Positions 19,225 to 28,162 are shown, counted from the first letter of the stretch. The stretch is DNA of 64,000 nucleotides from Alphaproteobacteria bacterium (GCA_025362975.1 JANYES010000019.1:248001-312000); one strand, 5' to 3'. Translations and numbers: made by a program. Notes: a model not told the origin generated them from the letters alone.

Positions 19225-20003
19225 TGCAATTATCACTTGCGGAGAAATTATTGCAATCATTAGGGATAACGGAACCTTCCGAAATAGATTTGGAAACCAT
19301 TGCATATCATTGTGGCGCAGAAGTGAAGTATCGGATGCTTGACGGATGTGAAGCAAAAATTATTGGTGTTGGCAATAAGGCCATTATTACCGTGCAATCC
19401 AATGCTAATGAACGTAGGAAACGGTTTTCAATTGGACATGAACTTGGACATTGGCAACATCATAAAGGGCAATCGTTTTCATGCCGAAAAGAAGATATAG
19501 GAAATTATTCTGCTACAAAATTACATGATCCTGAACTGGTAGCAGATAGGTATTCCGCCGATCTCCTACTACCAATGTATATTTTTAATAAAATTGCCAA
19601 TCAATATAAACAGGCGGGTTTTAAAACAATTTTTGAAATCGCTGATATTTTTAATGTTAGCAGAACAGCGACCGCGATTCGATATGCGGAACGTGGTCCC
19701 ACTCCATGCTTGTTAGTATGCCATGACAATAATGGAAGACGATGGTTCAAACGGCACAAGGATATTTCTCCTAATATTTTTCCAAATGACACTTTAAACT
19801 CACAATCAGCAGCTTTTGATGTAGTATTTGGGCCTAAAGACAAAACTCATCGTAGTATAATTGGGGCAGATGCTTGGTTTGATTTATGGTTTGCAGATCG
19901 TTATGAAGTATTCGAAGAAACTATTAAAATCTCATCTGACACAGGATTAACTTTACTCACTTGGAAGGATGATAAGATGCTTGCAAAAGCGGCAGCTTGT
20001 TAA
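19221..20003 (+). CDS. ImmA/IrrE family metallopeptidase
   Basis: 260 residues. The zinc-protease motif HELGHWQHH (HExxH) lies at about residues 74-82, and DPELVADRYSADLLLP supplies the downstream Glu/Asp region of the family. ImmA-type proteases cleave repressors or anti-sigma factors to induce mobile elements or stress genes. The last 120 residues are less conserved. It is the third gene of the coupled set with the sigma-like gene. Confidence 0.9.
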   Translation: MMQLSLAEKLLQSLGITEPSEIDLETIAYHCGAEVKYRMLDGCEAKIIGVGNKAIITVQSNANERRKRFSIGHELGHWQHHKGQSFSCRKEDIGNYSATKLHDPELVADRYSADLLLPMYIFNKIANQYKQAGFKTIFEIADIFNVSRTATAIRYAERGPTPCLLVCHDNNGRRWFKRHKDISPNIFPNDTLNSQSAAFDVVFGPKDKTHRSIIGADAWFDLWFADRYEVFEETIKISSDTGLTLLTWKDDKMLAKAAAC

Positions 20004-20149
20004 CGCCATATACTTAAGAATGCACCCTGCTTTCAAAGTGGCATTTTTTCCTCATCTCCTACTCATAGCCGTTGCCGTGGTGCACAGGTGCCTAGGTGTA
20101 AGCGTATGGGAAGTATTTAGGGTCGATGCTGTCCTTTTTATTTGAAACA

Positions 20150-20659
20150 TCATATGGAAGAAAATTCACTCGATATAACAAATTGTTCGTATCGTTCGTG
20201 GCATTGCAGTTCCTTAGTGATATAGCAGGAGATATTCTCGTAATCGCCCTTTCCTGCTCCCTGCTCTTTCAGATTCACAATATGTAAGCTTCCAGACGGT
20301 ACGAGTGATTCCCATGTTTTTAACGCCGTAGAAGAGAAATCCGAGTTTTGGGTACGAAGCAGCGCATGGTAGTGTAAATTGCTTTCTACATGCTCCGGAA
20401 ACGCAATAAACAGGGTTCTCTCATCAAATCTGAGATCATTAAAATTTCTACCATATAGTTGACGGTCAATTTTGGCATGGAATCGTTTCAGGGTAGTTTT
20501 ACCTGATACCAGTGAGGTATGGGCGTTAAAATTGAAGGTAACGAAGCAATGCCAATCTTCCTGTGATAACCATACTTTCATGGCATCCTGCCTCTCTTGT
20601 CGAGATCCAAGAGGTGTAGGAATAGCTTCAGGAAATGTTATCTGGAGGGGGTTTATCAT
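20150..20659 (-). CDS. HUH-like replication or mobilisation protein
   Basis: 169 residues from the ATG at 20659 (a GTG five codons upstream is also open). Three ordered motifs recall HUH endonucleases: motif I HCFVTFNFN (about 36-44), motif II LHYHALLR (His-x-His) and motif III NISCYITKEL (Tyr with a Lys three residues later). These match the metal-binding and nicking residues of rolling-circle Rep proteins. The protein is shorter than most Rep proteins, so it could be a nickase domain alone. Confidence 0.55.
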   Translation of the reverse strand: MINPLQITFPEAIPTPLGSRQERQDAMKVWLSQEDWHCFVTFNFNAHTSLVSGKTTLKRFHAKIDRQLYGRNFNDLRFDERTLFIAFPEHVESNLHYHALLRTQNSDFSSTALKTWESLVPSGSLHIVNLKEQGAGKGDYENISCYITKELQCHERYEQFVISSEFSSI

Positions 20660-20753
20660 ATAATTATTTATCACGGCGACGACATTTCTGCATTTATTCT
20701 CATAAGGGAAGAAACGCTAAACGCTCAGTGCCCATGCATTTCGTAGGATATTA

Positions 20754-21122
20754 TTATTTTACAGATTTTTTCTTGGGGAGTACAAAGCCTTGAAGCTCCT
20801 TCGCCTTATCCCATTGGGTAGTATATCTGCCACTTAAGGTCATAAGAGCTGACATAAACTCACGGCTTTCCATGTTTAGAAGCACGGTGTAGAGCTTATT
20901 AACAACCTCCTGCATTAACTGTTTCATCTCATCGTCATTTATGCGAGACAATTCATTCCATGCAATTTCCCCGTCGGGGGTAATCACTGCCACATCGGAG
21001 TAATCCCCGGTCTTTGACTGGACTCCTTTACCGCAATGCAACTCTTCCAGAAAGCCATTACGCACACATGCCAGTGCAAGAGCTTTAGCCAGTTTTTCAG
21101 CGCTTTTTCTATCCATGCTCAT
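20754..21122 (-). CDS. Hypothetical protein
   Basis: 122 residues from the ATG at 21122 (the frame opens at a TTG ten codons earlier). Mixed alpha/beta, no membrane helix, basic tail KKKSVK. No family recognised. It lies between the HUH-like gene and the integrase and is transcribed away from the latter. Confidence 0.55.
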   Translation of the reverse strand: MSMDRKSAEKLAKALALACVRNGFLEELHCGKGVQSKTGDYSDVAVITPDGEIAWNELSRINDDEMKQLMQEVVNKLYTVLLNMESREFMSALMTLSGRYTTQWDKAKELQGFVLPKKKSVK

Positions 21123-21226
21123 TAAAATACCAGATGCATAATTGAGTGGCAATATACGAAGTAAAATTGCGAGTAATTTATCATGAGGTTGCTTATCTCA
21201 TAGGATGCTGATGGAACCGCGTTTAA

Positions 21227-21255
21227 GCGTTTATCCCCCTAAAGGGGGTAAACGC
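21227..21255. repeat. Inverted repeat before the integrase gene
   Basis: GCGTTTA-t-CCCCC pairs with GGGGGTAAACGC around TAAA. No T-run follows, so it may be a protein-binding site rather than a terminator. A second short inverted repeat, CCGTA/TACGG at 21340-21357, lies just before the integrase start. Either could be an arm-type or regulator site for integrase expression. Confidence 0.55.
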
Positions 21256-21364
21256 TAAAACGCACCCATTCCTCAGAAAATAATTGCCGTTTAACGGCGA
21301 GGGGATGTTGTCATTTAGGGTGTAAGACCGGAAGCTAATCCGTATAGAAAAGTACGGAGCTAAC

Positions 21365-22645
21365 ATGACTAATGAGAAGAAAAAAACGGTATATAAACTT
21401 GATCAAAAATTTGTTGATCAATTGCCACTAATTACAGAAGGAAATGCAAAAATCTATTTCGATCACGCTCTGAAGGGATTTGGTGTATCAGTAGGCAAGA
21501 CTGCAAAAAGCTATATTTTGCAACGTGAGGTTAATCGTCGTTCTGTTCGCGTGACTATTGCAAGAAGCTATGAAATATCCGTAGCTAGGGCACGGGAAGA
21601 AGCAAGAAATTTACTTCATGAAATGCGCGGTGGGCATAACCCTAATGCCGTTAAAAAGGCAGCAATAGAAGCTGCATATCAGAAAGACTCTATAACGCTA
21701 CGGCACTTATTGAATCAGCATATACAGTCGTTGACCGCAAAGGGATGCGAGTATTCAAGTGAAACATATCCTAAAACGTTAGAATTACATGTTCCCGATT
21801 GGTTAGATAAATCTGTGGCATCCATCACCCGTGAACTTGTCATTGAATATCACCGGAAGATCGGCTTGCACAGTCAAGCGGCCGCCAATACCACGTTTCG
21901 AATTATCCGTGCCCTGTTAAATCAACACCGTATCGATAATCCAGACTGTCATAACCCAGTAGAGATACTAAGCCTGAAAAAGCTATGGTTCACAGAGAAG
22001 TCCCGCGAGATTCGTATTAAACAACATGAAATGAAGCCATGGATACAGGCATTGGCGACACAAGTAGCGAATCCTGTGCATCGCGATTATATGCTTTTCT
22101 TATTATTGACAGGACTTCGCAGGAATGAAGCAATGCGCTTGACGTGGAAACAAGTAGATTTCACAGGAAAGAGTTTCCGTATCGAGAAGACTAAAAATAA
22201 AAAACCGCTAGAACTGCCTATGACGGATTTTATCGAGGCATTGTTAAGGCGATTATGGAATATGCGTGATGCTGAGTGCGATAAAACAGCGGTATGGGTA
22301 TTTCCTAGCCATCTGAGCAAAACGGGGCATCTCTGCGAACCCAAAAAATCACTGGCGGCAATTAATAAACATGCCGGAATGTCACTTCGTCTGCATGACC
22401 TGCGCCGAACCTTTGTTTCCGTGGCGACCAGTATTAAGATTTCACCCTATACGATAAAAAAATTGGTCAATCATAGTGTATCCGGCGATGTAACGGCAGC
22501 GGTTTACAACGTTATGGACGTAGAAGATTTACGTGAACCGATGCATCAGATTACCAATCAGTTAAAAACGCTGATGGAAATCGATACAAGTCATGACGAC
22601 AAGGTGATTAATCTGCCACTTCTGGCGCAGGCAATAGGGCAATAA
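21365..22645 (+). CDS. int: Tyrosine-type site-specific integrase
   Basis: 426 residues. The N-terminus resembles the DUF4102-like arm-binding domain of P4-type integrases, a core-binding region covers about 110-200 and the catalytic domain about 215-400. Catalytic residues are visible: Arg in LTGLRRNEAMRL, HDLRRTF (HxxR), the later His in VNHSVSGD and Tyr in AAVYNVMD. Enzymes of this group integrate elements into tRNA genes, in agreement with the split tRNA-Thr. It lies 14 kb from the left and 5.5 kb from the right end of the island, not next to an att site as is usual. Confidence 0.93.
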   Translation: MTNEKKKTVYKLDQKFVDQLPLITEGNAKIYFDHALKGFGVSVGKTAKSYILQREVNRRSVRVTIARSYEISVARAREEARNLLHEMRGGHNPNAVKKAAIEAAYQKDSITLRHLLNQHIQSLTAKGCEYSSETYPKTLELHVPDWLDKSVASITRELVIEYHRKIGLHSQAAANTTFRIIRALLNQHRIDNPDCHNPVEILSLKKLWFTEKSREIRIKQHEMKPWIQALATQVANPVHRDYMLFLLLTGLRRNEAMRLTWKQVDFTGKSFRIEKTKNKKPLELPMTDFIEALLRRLWNMRDAECDKTAVWVFPSHLSKTGHLCEPKKSLAAINKHAGMSLRLHDLRRTFVSVATSIKISPYTIKKLVNHSVSGDVTAAVYNVMDVEDLREPMHQITNQLKTLMEIDTSHDDKVINLPLLAQAIGQ

Positions 22646-22820
22646 CGCCCTCAGCATCACGTTTAATGCAGGTAAGATAGGCTGCTGCAGCGGAATCAAG
22701 TGCGGTATCCTTGCGTTCCCACTGCCGAAGCGTGTGTAAGTTTATACCAAATTTCCTCGAAAATTCCGCTTGGCTTATATTCAAATCCTCACGAATTTGT
22801 GTTACTTCAGAACCTTGCAT
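22608..22820 (-). CDS. Xre/HigA-like antisense regulator
   Basis: 70 residues with one helix-turn-helix (LNISQAEFSRKFGINLHTLRQWE), typical of NadS/HigA-like regulators. It is convergent with the integrase and overlaps its last 38 bases. No toxin gene (HigB-like) lies next to it, so it is probably a regulator of the element. Confidence 0.85.
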   Translation of the reverse strand: MQGSEVTQIREDLNISQAEFSRKFGINLHTLRQWERKDTALDSAAAAYLTCIKRDAEGVIALLPAPEVAD

Positions 22821-22901
22821 ATGTTTCTCCTTTCAGAATGGTTGCCATACGCGTCAAGGGAGATTACAAATAGGACAACACTTAATTTTGTATGAGATTA
22901 T

Positions 22902-23363
22902 ATGGCCCGCCCATCTTCTATTATTGAACGAATTGAATGCCCAAAATGTGGCAGTGGACTTATCATTAGGTCAGGCATCATGAGTGGCCGCCAACGATAC
23001 CACTGTAAAAATTGTTCCTCCTATTTTTTTACAGAGCTAAAAGGCACGCGCAGGGATGCATCTCAGCAATTTGCGGCTGCATTAATGCACTTAGCCGGAG
23101 CGCCTAAGAAGGATATTAGAGAAAAATTAAATGGGATATCGCAAGTTAAGCTTAAGGAATGGCTATCTAAGCTAGATGAATATTTAAAAAACGAAAGTGA
23201 TCTCGACGCGGTTCGCATTCCCGAGAGAAAATCGGTAAAACTTGTGCGTTCGCTCGATAAGGTGCCTTCAGCTTTAAACAAGCGCTGGCTTGTCATCGAA
23301 CTCGATTTGGACGATGAAATCGCCGATGGTAAGTCCATCGTGATCTCCCGGAACGATACGTAA
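22902..23363 (+). CDS. Zinc-ribbon protein, InsA-like N-terminus
   Basis: 153 residues. The first 45 carry a zinc ribbon of the IS1 InsA type (CPKCGS, then RYHCKNCSSYF). The remainder does not show a DDE transposase domain and ends in an acidic stretch. No IS1 terminal repeats or second frame were seen, so it is more likely a DNA-binding accessory protein than an active insertion sequence. Confidence 0.65.
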   Translation: MARPSSIIERIECPKCGSGLIIRSGIMSGRQRYHCKNCSSYFFTELKGTRRDASQQFAAALMHLAGAPKKDIREKLNGISQVKLKEWLSKLDEYLKNESDLDAVRIPERKSVKLVRSLDKVPSALNKRWLVIELDLDDEIADGKSIVISRNDT

Positions 23364-23668
23364 TTCCTAGCTCTTCCGGCGAAAAATAAAATACTTTAGA
23401 ATTTAAAAAATAGCTATTGCGTTTAACTACGAAATAGATATTATAGTAGTCACTAGGCGCAAATGGCCGCATTAAGCGGCCATTCACGTAAGAGAAAGGT
23501 GACTATATGACTTAGCCCCATCAACAGACGGGAAAATGACGATACAGCGAGTTGACGCTAGCAGTATCCTCATTTCACCACTTCAGCACAACGCAATTTT
23601 TTGATGCCTACCGCTAATTCGAAGTCGAATTGGTGGCAGAAAAACTTAACCAAAAATGGATGGATTTT
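23364..23668. other. Intergenic gap, no gene seen
   Basis: About 300 bases between two small DNA-binding genes. A short inverted repeat (ATGGCCGC...GCGGCCAT, about 23463-23484) is present. No reading frame or RNA gene was recognised. Confidence 0.5.
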
Positions 23669-24169
23669 ATGAGCGATACTAGAGGACTATTACTGGAAAA
23701 CGATAATTTTAAATTGATAAAAGCCCGATTTGCTAATGCAGTAAAAAATCTGGCTGGTAACTTCGAACAGTTCAATTATCCGAGAAACAGCTTTGATAGT
23801 GCAGATTTAGAAGATTTATTTGTTATCGAAACTCATGCGACGGTATTCAAACTATTGTGCCTGAGATCCTTACAACAATTCCCTGATTATTTAACACCTG
23901 CTCAGGCCTCCAAAATATTATCAATTCCTGTTCCTAGACTTGCATATGAACGCAGGGAGGAAATGGGTCTTGCGTTTACAAAAGTGGGCTCCAGAGTCTT
24001 CTATAAAACTGAAGATGTAATTGCTCTTCTCCTTCAGAATACGGCTGTATCGCCGTGGGTAATAAATGCATTGGATCGTGACAGGATCTTTAGTCAGTCC
24101 GCCGCTTCCAGCCCCTATTTAGGCAGCAACGTAATCCCATTTCAAAAGGGTTTGGGGCCAAGCGAATAG
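23669..24169 (+). CDS. DNA-binding protein with excisionase-like helix-turn-helix
   Basis: 166 residues from the ATG at 23669, preceded by GGATGGA (earlier in-frame TTG, GTG and ATG exist). A MerR/excisionase-type HTH covers about 85-130: YLTPAQASKILSIPVPRLAY followed by a wing ending VFYKTEDVIALL. It starts a run of rightward genes that ends in the replication module and may be its regulator. Confidence 0.65.
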   Translation: MSDTRGLLLENDNFKLIKARFANAVKNLAGNFEQFNYPRNSFDSADLEDLFVIETHATVFKLLCLRSLQQFPDYLTPAQASKILSIPVPRLAYERREEMGLAFTKVGSRVFYKTEDVIALLLQNTAVSPWVINALDRDRIFSQSAASSPYLGSNVIPFQKGLGPSE

Positions 24170-24278
24170 GGATGATTTGGCCGCCTCTCAAGCTGTAATT
24201 TTTTCTAAACATACTATTCACTGGCCGGGACTTTCCCTGTAGTGGATAGCGAAAATTTGTGTCCAAAAGGAATGGAAA

Positions 24279-24530
24279 ATGATCGAACAAGGAACCATCT
24301 CGACTTTGAAGCCAGAAAAGCCTCAGGCAAATAACACTTATCTTGCAGATGACTTACTGACCACCAGTCAATTATCGAAATTAATCGGGCGGTCCAACAC
24401 TAGTTTGGAACGGGATCGAAGGTACGGCATCGGTATCCCCTACATCACAATCGGCAAACGCTCGATCCGGTACAGGTATAGCGATGTGATCGCGTACCTT
24501 GAAAAACAACGCATTAACACCCAAAATTAG
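24279..24530 (+). CDS. AlpA-like helix-turn-helix regulator/excisionase
   Basis: 83 residues. The HTH (LTTSQLSKLIGRSNTSLERD) and wing (GKRSIRYRYSDVIAYLE) match AlpA/Xis-type proteins, which control integrase expression or direct excision in satellites and integrative elements. AAGGA lies before the ATG. It is 12 bases from the TOPRIM gene. Confidence 0.85.
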   Translation: MIEQGTISTLKPEKPQANNTYLADDLLTTSQLSKLIGRSNTSLERDRRYGIGIPYITIGKRSIRYRYSDVIAYLEKQRINTQN

Positions 24531-24542
24531 AAAGATAACATT

Positions 24543-25319
24543 ATGTTGGTAGATGACTATTTTGCGAAAGATAACCGAAAATATAAGGCGACTTATTATG
24601 TAAATAGCCAATTCAGCATGTCAATTGAAGCCCGGAAATATTGGGTAAAACTGGCCGAAGCCGATAATAACCATCAGTTCCTGAAAGACCGCAAAATTGA
24701 GGCTTTCGGTCTGCGTCAAAATGAAAAAGTGCTATTTTTACCGGCCAGAGATGGCACTGGAAGCATTACCACGCTTATGGGGATTGCCCCCGATGGAAGA
24801 AGCCGCTTCATGAAGGGCGGGAAGGTAATTGGGTCTTCATATCGGATAGGTGATGTCCGACCTCATGAATATGTCTTTTTTTGTGAGGACTTTGCATCTG
24901 CTGCCACGATCCATATGGCAACCCAAGCAGCTGTAGTGGTGGTATTGGCGAATTGGAATTTTATGCCGGTAGTAAAATGCTATCAGCATAATCTGAAAAC
25001 GGGCCTCATGATAATGGCAGATGCCGCAGATCCCGATGGCGAACGTGACCTAAACGAAAAGAGTGCTTATCAGGTTATTCAGGGGATGGGCTGCAAGTTG
25101 ATCCGACCAATGTTTAAAGAAGAAATGGTGTCAAAGAGTCTTGCTGATAGAGGATTGGTTCCCACAACATGGAATGACCTTCTGCTATTAGGTGGTATGG
25201 AAGAAGTGAAAGCGCAGTTATTTACGCTTGATGTGCAATGGCCAGCATCGCCAGTCGCTCCAGCTTTTGGACCCAGAAAATTTACGCCACTCTCAAAACT
25301 CATGGAAAAAACAGCCTAA
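24543..25319 (+). CDS. TOPRIM-domain protein (primase-like)
   Basis: 258 residues. The N-terminal part (FLKDRKIEAFGLRQNEKVLFLPARD) resembles the region before the TOPRIM domain in plasmid and phage primases. A TOPRIM-like core follows: VFFCEDFASAATIH (about 117-130) with the catalytic-type Glu, and ADAADPDGERD (about 160-170) with the Asp cluster. It is followed by a shorter paralogue and a RepA-like ATPase. Probably initiates or primes replication of the excised element. Confidence 0.7.
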   Translation: MLVDDYFAKDNRKYKATYYVNSQFSMSIEARKYWVKLAEADNNHQFLKDRKIEAFGLRQNEKVLFLPARDGTGSITTLMGIAPDGRSRFMKGGKVIGSSYRIGDVRPHEYVFFCEDFASAATIHMATQAAVVVVLANWNFMPVVKCYQHNLKTGLMIMADAADPDGERDLNEKSAYQVIQGMGCKLIRPMFKEEMVSKSLADRGLVPTTWNDLLLLGGMEEVKAQLFTLDVQWPASPVAPAFGPRKFTPLSKLMEKTA

Positions 25320-25337
25320 TCATAGAAAGAACACATC

Positions 25338-26030
25338 ATGCAACACGTCGAAAAATCGCTTAAGAGCGAACAGGGATTTTCAGCCTATGAACAATCCTTC
25401 ATCTACGCCTGCCAGCTATATGAAAAAATTGGCCCGGGATCACGCAAAAAGAGAGAGCGGGTAATCGAACATGCGGAGTATGCAAACTCAGTATGGTTTG
25501 GCTCTGATCCATGCCAAACCCATGAATATCTGATTGCAAAGGGTGTAAAGTCCTTCGGCCTTAGAAAGCATAATGGGATGCTAATTGCTCCCATCCATGA
25601 CTTTCAGCATGTGATTTGGAATTTCTACCCCATTCAGCATGATTTATATTACCCTCTGGTTGGCCGATTAGAGGGGGGTTATTTCCATATAGGTATGCGG
25701 GATATGCACAAGAAATTGTTTGTTTGTGTCGATTACGAATCGGCGGCTAGCATACATGAGGCAACGGGGGCGCAGGTTGTTGTCGTATTCAGGTTCCCCA
25801 ATATACCCAGCGTGCTTAATCAATTTTTACAAAGGCACAAAAGCGACCAAATCATCTTAGCCATTAGTTCTCCGGCAGAGCCACAGGGTACGGAAGAGGT
25901 GGCGATACGGCAATTGGTAAAAGCAACTGGTTGTCAGTTGCGTATGCCCGAAGAGCCTATGACAAGCTGGAATGATGTGCATGTGAAACACGGCCTGCAA
26001 GCGATGGCCCAACAACTGAATTGGGAGTGA
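25338..26030 (+). CDS. Second TOPRIM-like protein, probably degenerate paralogue
   Basis: 230 residues. Its layout repeats that of the preceding gene: EYLIAKGVKSFGLRKHNGMLIAPI in place of IEAFGLRQNEKVLFLPA, VCVDYESAASIHEAT in place of FCEDFASAATIHMAT, and a C-terminal MTSWNDVHVKHGLQAM in place of TTWNDLLLLGGMEEV. The Asp cluster of motif II is replaced by SSPAEPQG. It probably arose by tandem duplication and may have lost catalysis while keeping a structural role. Confidence 0.65.
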   Translation: MQHVEKSLKSEQGFSAYEQSFIYACQLYEKIGPGSRKKRERVIEHAEYANSVWFGSDPCQTHEYLIAKGVKSFGLRKHNGMLIAPIHDFQHVIWNFYPIQHDLYYPLVGRLEGGYFHIGMRDMHKKLFVCVDYESAASIHEATGAQVVVVFRFPNIPSVLNQFLQRHKSDQIILAISSPAEPQGTEEVAIRQLVKATGCQLRMPEEPMTSWNDVHVKHGLQAMAQQLNWE

Positions 26031-26035
26031 TCGCC

Positions 26036-27013
26036 ATGACAACAGCCAATGGATTGATCCCGGTCAACGGCAATGATTTTATCAATATGCAGTACCCGGC
26101 CAGAACCAAATTAATTGACCCTATTATCGCGGAAAAATCGATCAATATGATTTATGCTACTCGTGGGTTCGGTAAGACAAATTTTGCCCTTACCCTTGCC
26201 ATAGGGGTAGCCTGCGGAAAGGATATGTTCGATGGACGGTGGAAAGTTAGCGAACCCAAAAAAGTTTTATATCTTGAGGGAGAAACCGACAAACAGCAGC
26301 TTCAGAGGCGCATAAAAAGCATTAGGAATTATTATGGCACTGACACTGACATCAGCAATTTTCATCTGCTGAACCCCGATATACTGATAGATGGTGTTTA
26401 TATGCCCAATTTGGCAACGCTGGAAGGGCAAGCAGCAATCGAGCAGGCACTTGAGGGTGTTTCCCTAGTCGTCGTTGATAACATCTCCTGTCTTTGCGAA
26501 AATGGCCGGGAAAATGAAGCGGAAAGCTGGAATCCGGTGCTACATTGGACGTTAATGTTAAGAAGGCGGGGGATAGCTATCATTTTTGTGCATCATGCGA
26601 ATAAAAATGGTGGTCAACGGGGAAGCAATAAAAAGGAAGATGCGATGGATATTATCATATCCTTGAAACGCCCGTCCGACTACGAGTCGTCGCAAGACCT
26701 GCGTTGCGAAGTGAATTTTGAAAAGGCACGTGGCATTTATGGCCGGAATACAGACCCGTTTGAATTGCAGATGGTTGATGAAGACAAAGGCATCACATGG
26801 AAGGTCAGCGCACCCGCTGGTGATGTTCTTACCAAGGAAAGAATCGCTAAGATTTTACTGCTTACTGAGCAAGGTATAAGCCAACGCGAAATAGGTAAGA
26901 AACTGGATATAAGTGGATCCAAGGTAAATCAGTTGTTAAAGGAATATCGCAGCAAAGAAACGGCCACAAAAATAGAGACTGCTATTGGGCTGGAAGCTGT
27001 AGTTTGCGTATGA
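26036..27013 (+). CDS. RepA-like hexameric ATPase/helicase
   Basis: 325 residues from the ATG at 26036, preceded by GGGAG. A RecA-type core: Walker A ATRGFGKT (about 43-50), Walker B VSLVVVDNISCL, and the IIFVHHANKNGGQRGS segment typical of RSF1010 RepA and phage-type helicases. A C-terminal HTH-like region (QGISQREIGKKLDISGSKVN) ends the protein. With the TOPRIM proteins it forms a replication module. Confidence 0.85.
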   Translation: MTTANGLIPVNGNDFINMQYPARTKLIDPIIAEKSINMIYATRGFGKTNFALTLAIGVACGKDMFDGRWKVSEPKKVLYLEGETDKQQLQRRIKSIRNYYGTDTDISNFHLLNPDILIDGVYMPNLATLEGQAAIEQALEGVSLVVVDNISCLCENGRENEAESWNPVLHWTLMLRRRGIAIIFVHHANKNGGQRGSNKKEDAMDIIISLKRPSDYESSQDLRCEVNFEKARGIYGRNTDPFELQMVDEDKGITWKVSAPAGDVLTKERIAKILLLTEQGISQREIGKKLDISGSKVNQLLKEYRSKETATKIETAIGLEAVVCV

Positions 27014-27066
27014 TGGATGTTGATTTTATGATTGCTGTAACGTCTAAGCAATTAAATTCCTAACTA

Positions 27067-27969
27067 ATGGAGAAAGCTGTGCCGAAATTTACGATAGTAG
27101 AAAATTTAGCTGAGATAAAAAAAGCTGATAAAGTTCTTCGTGAGGATTTTGATGAAAAGGCCAATTCTTCTGTTCGTCGCGGATCACAAGATGCTGAATA
27201 CCGTGTTGCAGGTCGCAAAGGGCAGGTATGCATAAGGTTATATGAGAAACCTGATCCTCAAAATCGTGGCGGCATCTTACTTACGGATGGGAAGAAAAAT
27301 TATATCGCCCATACAGGGAATTTTAGTGTCACGGGACAGGGAATCCGAGAATATTATTTAGAAAATACTCTTCGGCATAAAGTTTCCGTACAATGGAAAG
27401 GCGATTCTTATGAAATTGTCCTCATTGATGCAGTTGACGCGAAGAGTTTTTATAAAGAAATGGAAAACTTTATTGCTGAAGTTTTAGACATAAAGGATAG
27501 GCATGCGGATGAAAATGATGTAACTCCCCAAGAGAAAAAAGAAATCGAGATAATAAACAAATCCAAAGATATAACGGAGACAGAGCGGTATGCGCTTCTT
27601 AAATCCCGGCGAGGACAAGGCCAATTTAAATCTGGCGTGTTGAAATTAAGTCCCACATGTCTCTTTACGGGTATAAAATACCCAACACTTTTAACTGCTG
27701 GTCATATAAAACCTTGGGTAGACTCTGATAATAAGGAAAAACTGGACCCACATAATGGCTTTTTACTTACCCCGACCTATGATCGTTTATTTGATAGGAA
27801 TCTCATTTCGTTTGATAAAATGGGAAAACTGTTAGTTTCCTCCCTCCTCGATAAGTCCATATGCCAACAGTTAAACCTTAAGGTAGGAACACTTTATGCT
27901 ATAGAAGCATTAGCTAAGCGTGAGAAATATCTTGCGTTCCACCGCCAACGTTTTTTTCAGATAGCATAA
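27067..27969 (+). CDS. HNH restriction endonuclease
   Basis: 300 residues. The C-terminal HNH domain (about 175-265) reads RRGQGQFKSGVLK, CLFTG, LLTAGHIKPW, LDPHNGFLLTPTYDRLFD, the standard order for the HNH_2 family of restriction enzymes. The N-terminal 150 residues are an unrecognised, probably sensor or DNA-reading part. The ATG at 27067 is used here; a GTG four codons on follows GGAG and could be the true start. No methyltransferase lies nearby, so it may target modified or foreign DNA. Last gene before the right island boundary. Confidence 0.85.
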   Translation: MEKAVPKFTIVENLAEIKKADKVLREDFDEKANSSVRRGSQDAEYRVAGRKGQVCIRLYEKPDPQNRGGILLTDGKKNYIAHTGNFSVTGQGIREYYLENTLRHKVSVQWKGDSYEIVLIDAVDAKSFYKEMENFIAEVLDIKDRHADENDVTPQEKKEIEIINKSKDITETERYALLKSRRGQGQFKSGVLKLSPTCLFTGIKYPTLLTAGHIKPWVDSDNKEKLDPHNGFLLTPTYDRLFDRNLISFDKMGKLLVSSLLDKSICQQLNLKVGTLYAIEALAKREKYLAFHRQRFFQIA

Positions 27970-28117
27970 GGTACGGAAAAAGTAAGACCTTTATTATCTT
28001 GTCTGCTTGCCTCAGGAGGCGATAGCTGCTTTCGTAGATTTTAAATCTATCTTTTCAGGATACGTAGGATGGTTCTTGCTTGCCATTTACTAGGTGTGAT
28101 GGCTAATGGGGTAACCC

Positions 28118-28162
28118 TTCGTAATGCGGGGGTCGGGTGTTCGAGTCACCTAGACGGCACCA
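28118..28162 (+). pseudogene. 3' half of split tRNA-Thr(CGU); right boundary of the island
   Basis: After TTCGTAATGC come the anticodon 3' stem, variable loop, T-arm (GGGTG TTCGAGT CACCT) and acceptor strand AGACGGC with encoded ACCA. Joined to 6998-7038 it makes a regular 76-base tRNA-Thr. The bases before the core (GGGGTAACCC) are unrelated to a tRNA, so this half cannot be transcribed as part of a functional gene. Confidence 0.92.

Larger units (their letters stand above)
7029..28127. mobile_element. Genomic island inserted in the anticodon loop of tRNA-Thr(CGU)
   Basis: The two tRNA halves share the direct repeat TTCGTAATGC at 7029-7038 and 28118-28127, bounding about 21 kb. The interior is more AT-rich than the flanks and contains a tyrosine integrase, AlpA/Xre-type regulators, a replication module, an HNH nuclease, an intact spare tRNA-Thr and a probable defence operon. 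The integrase lies near the middle rather than next to an end, so the island may be composite: a defence segment (about 7-17 kb) joined to an integrative plasmid or satellite (about 20-28 kb). Confidence 0.88.

Noticed and set aside
22902-23363. IS1-type insertion sequence
   Set aside because: Only the zinc-ribbon part is InsA-like; no transposase domain, terminal inverted repeats or target duplication were seen.
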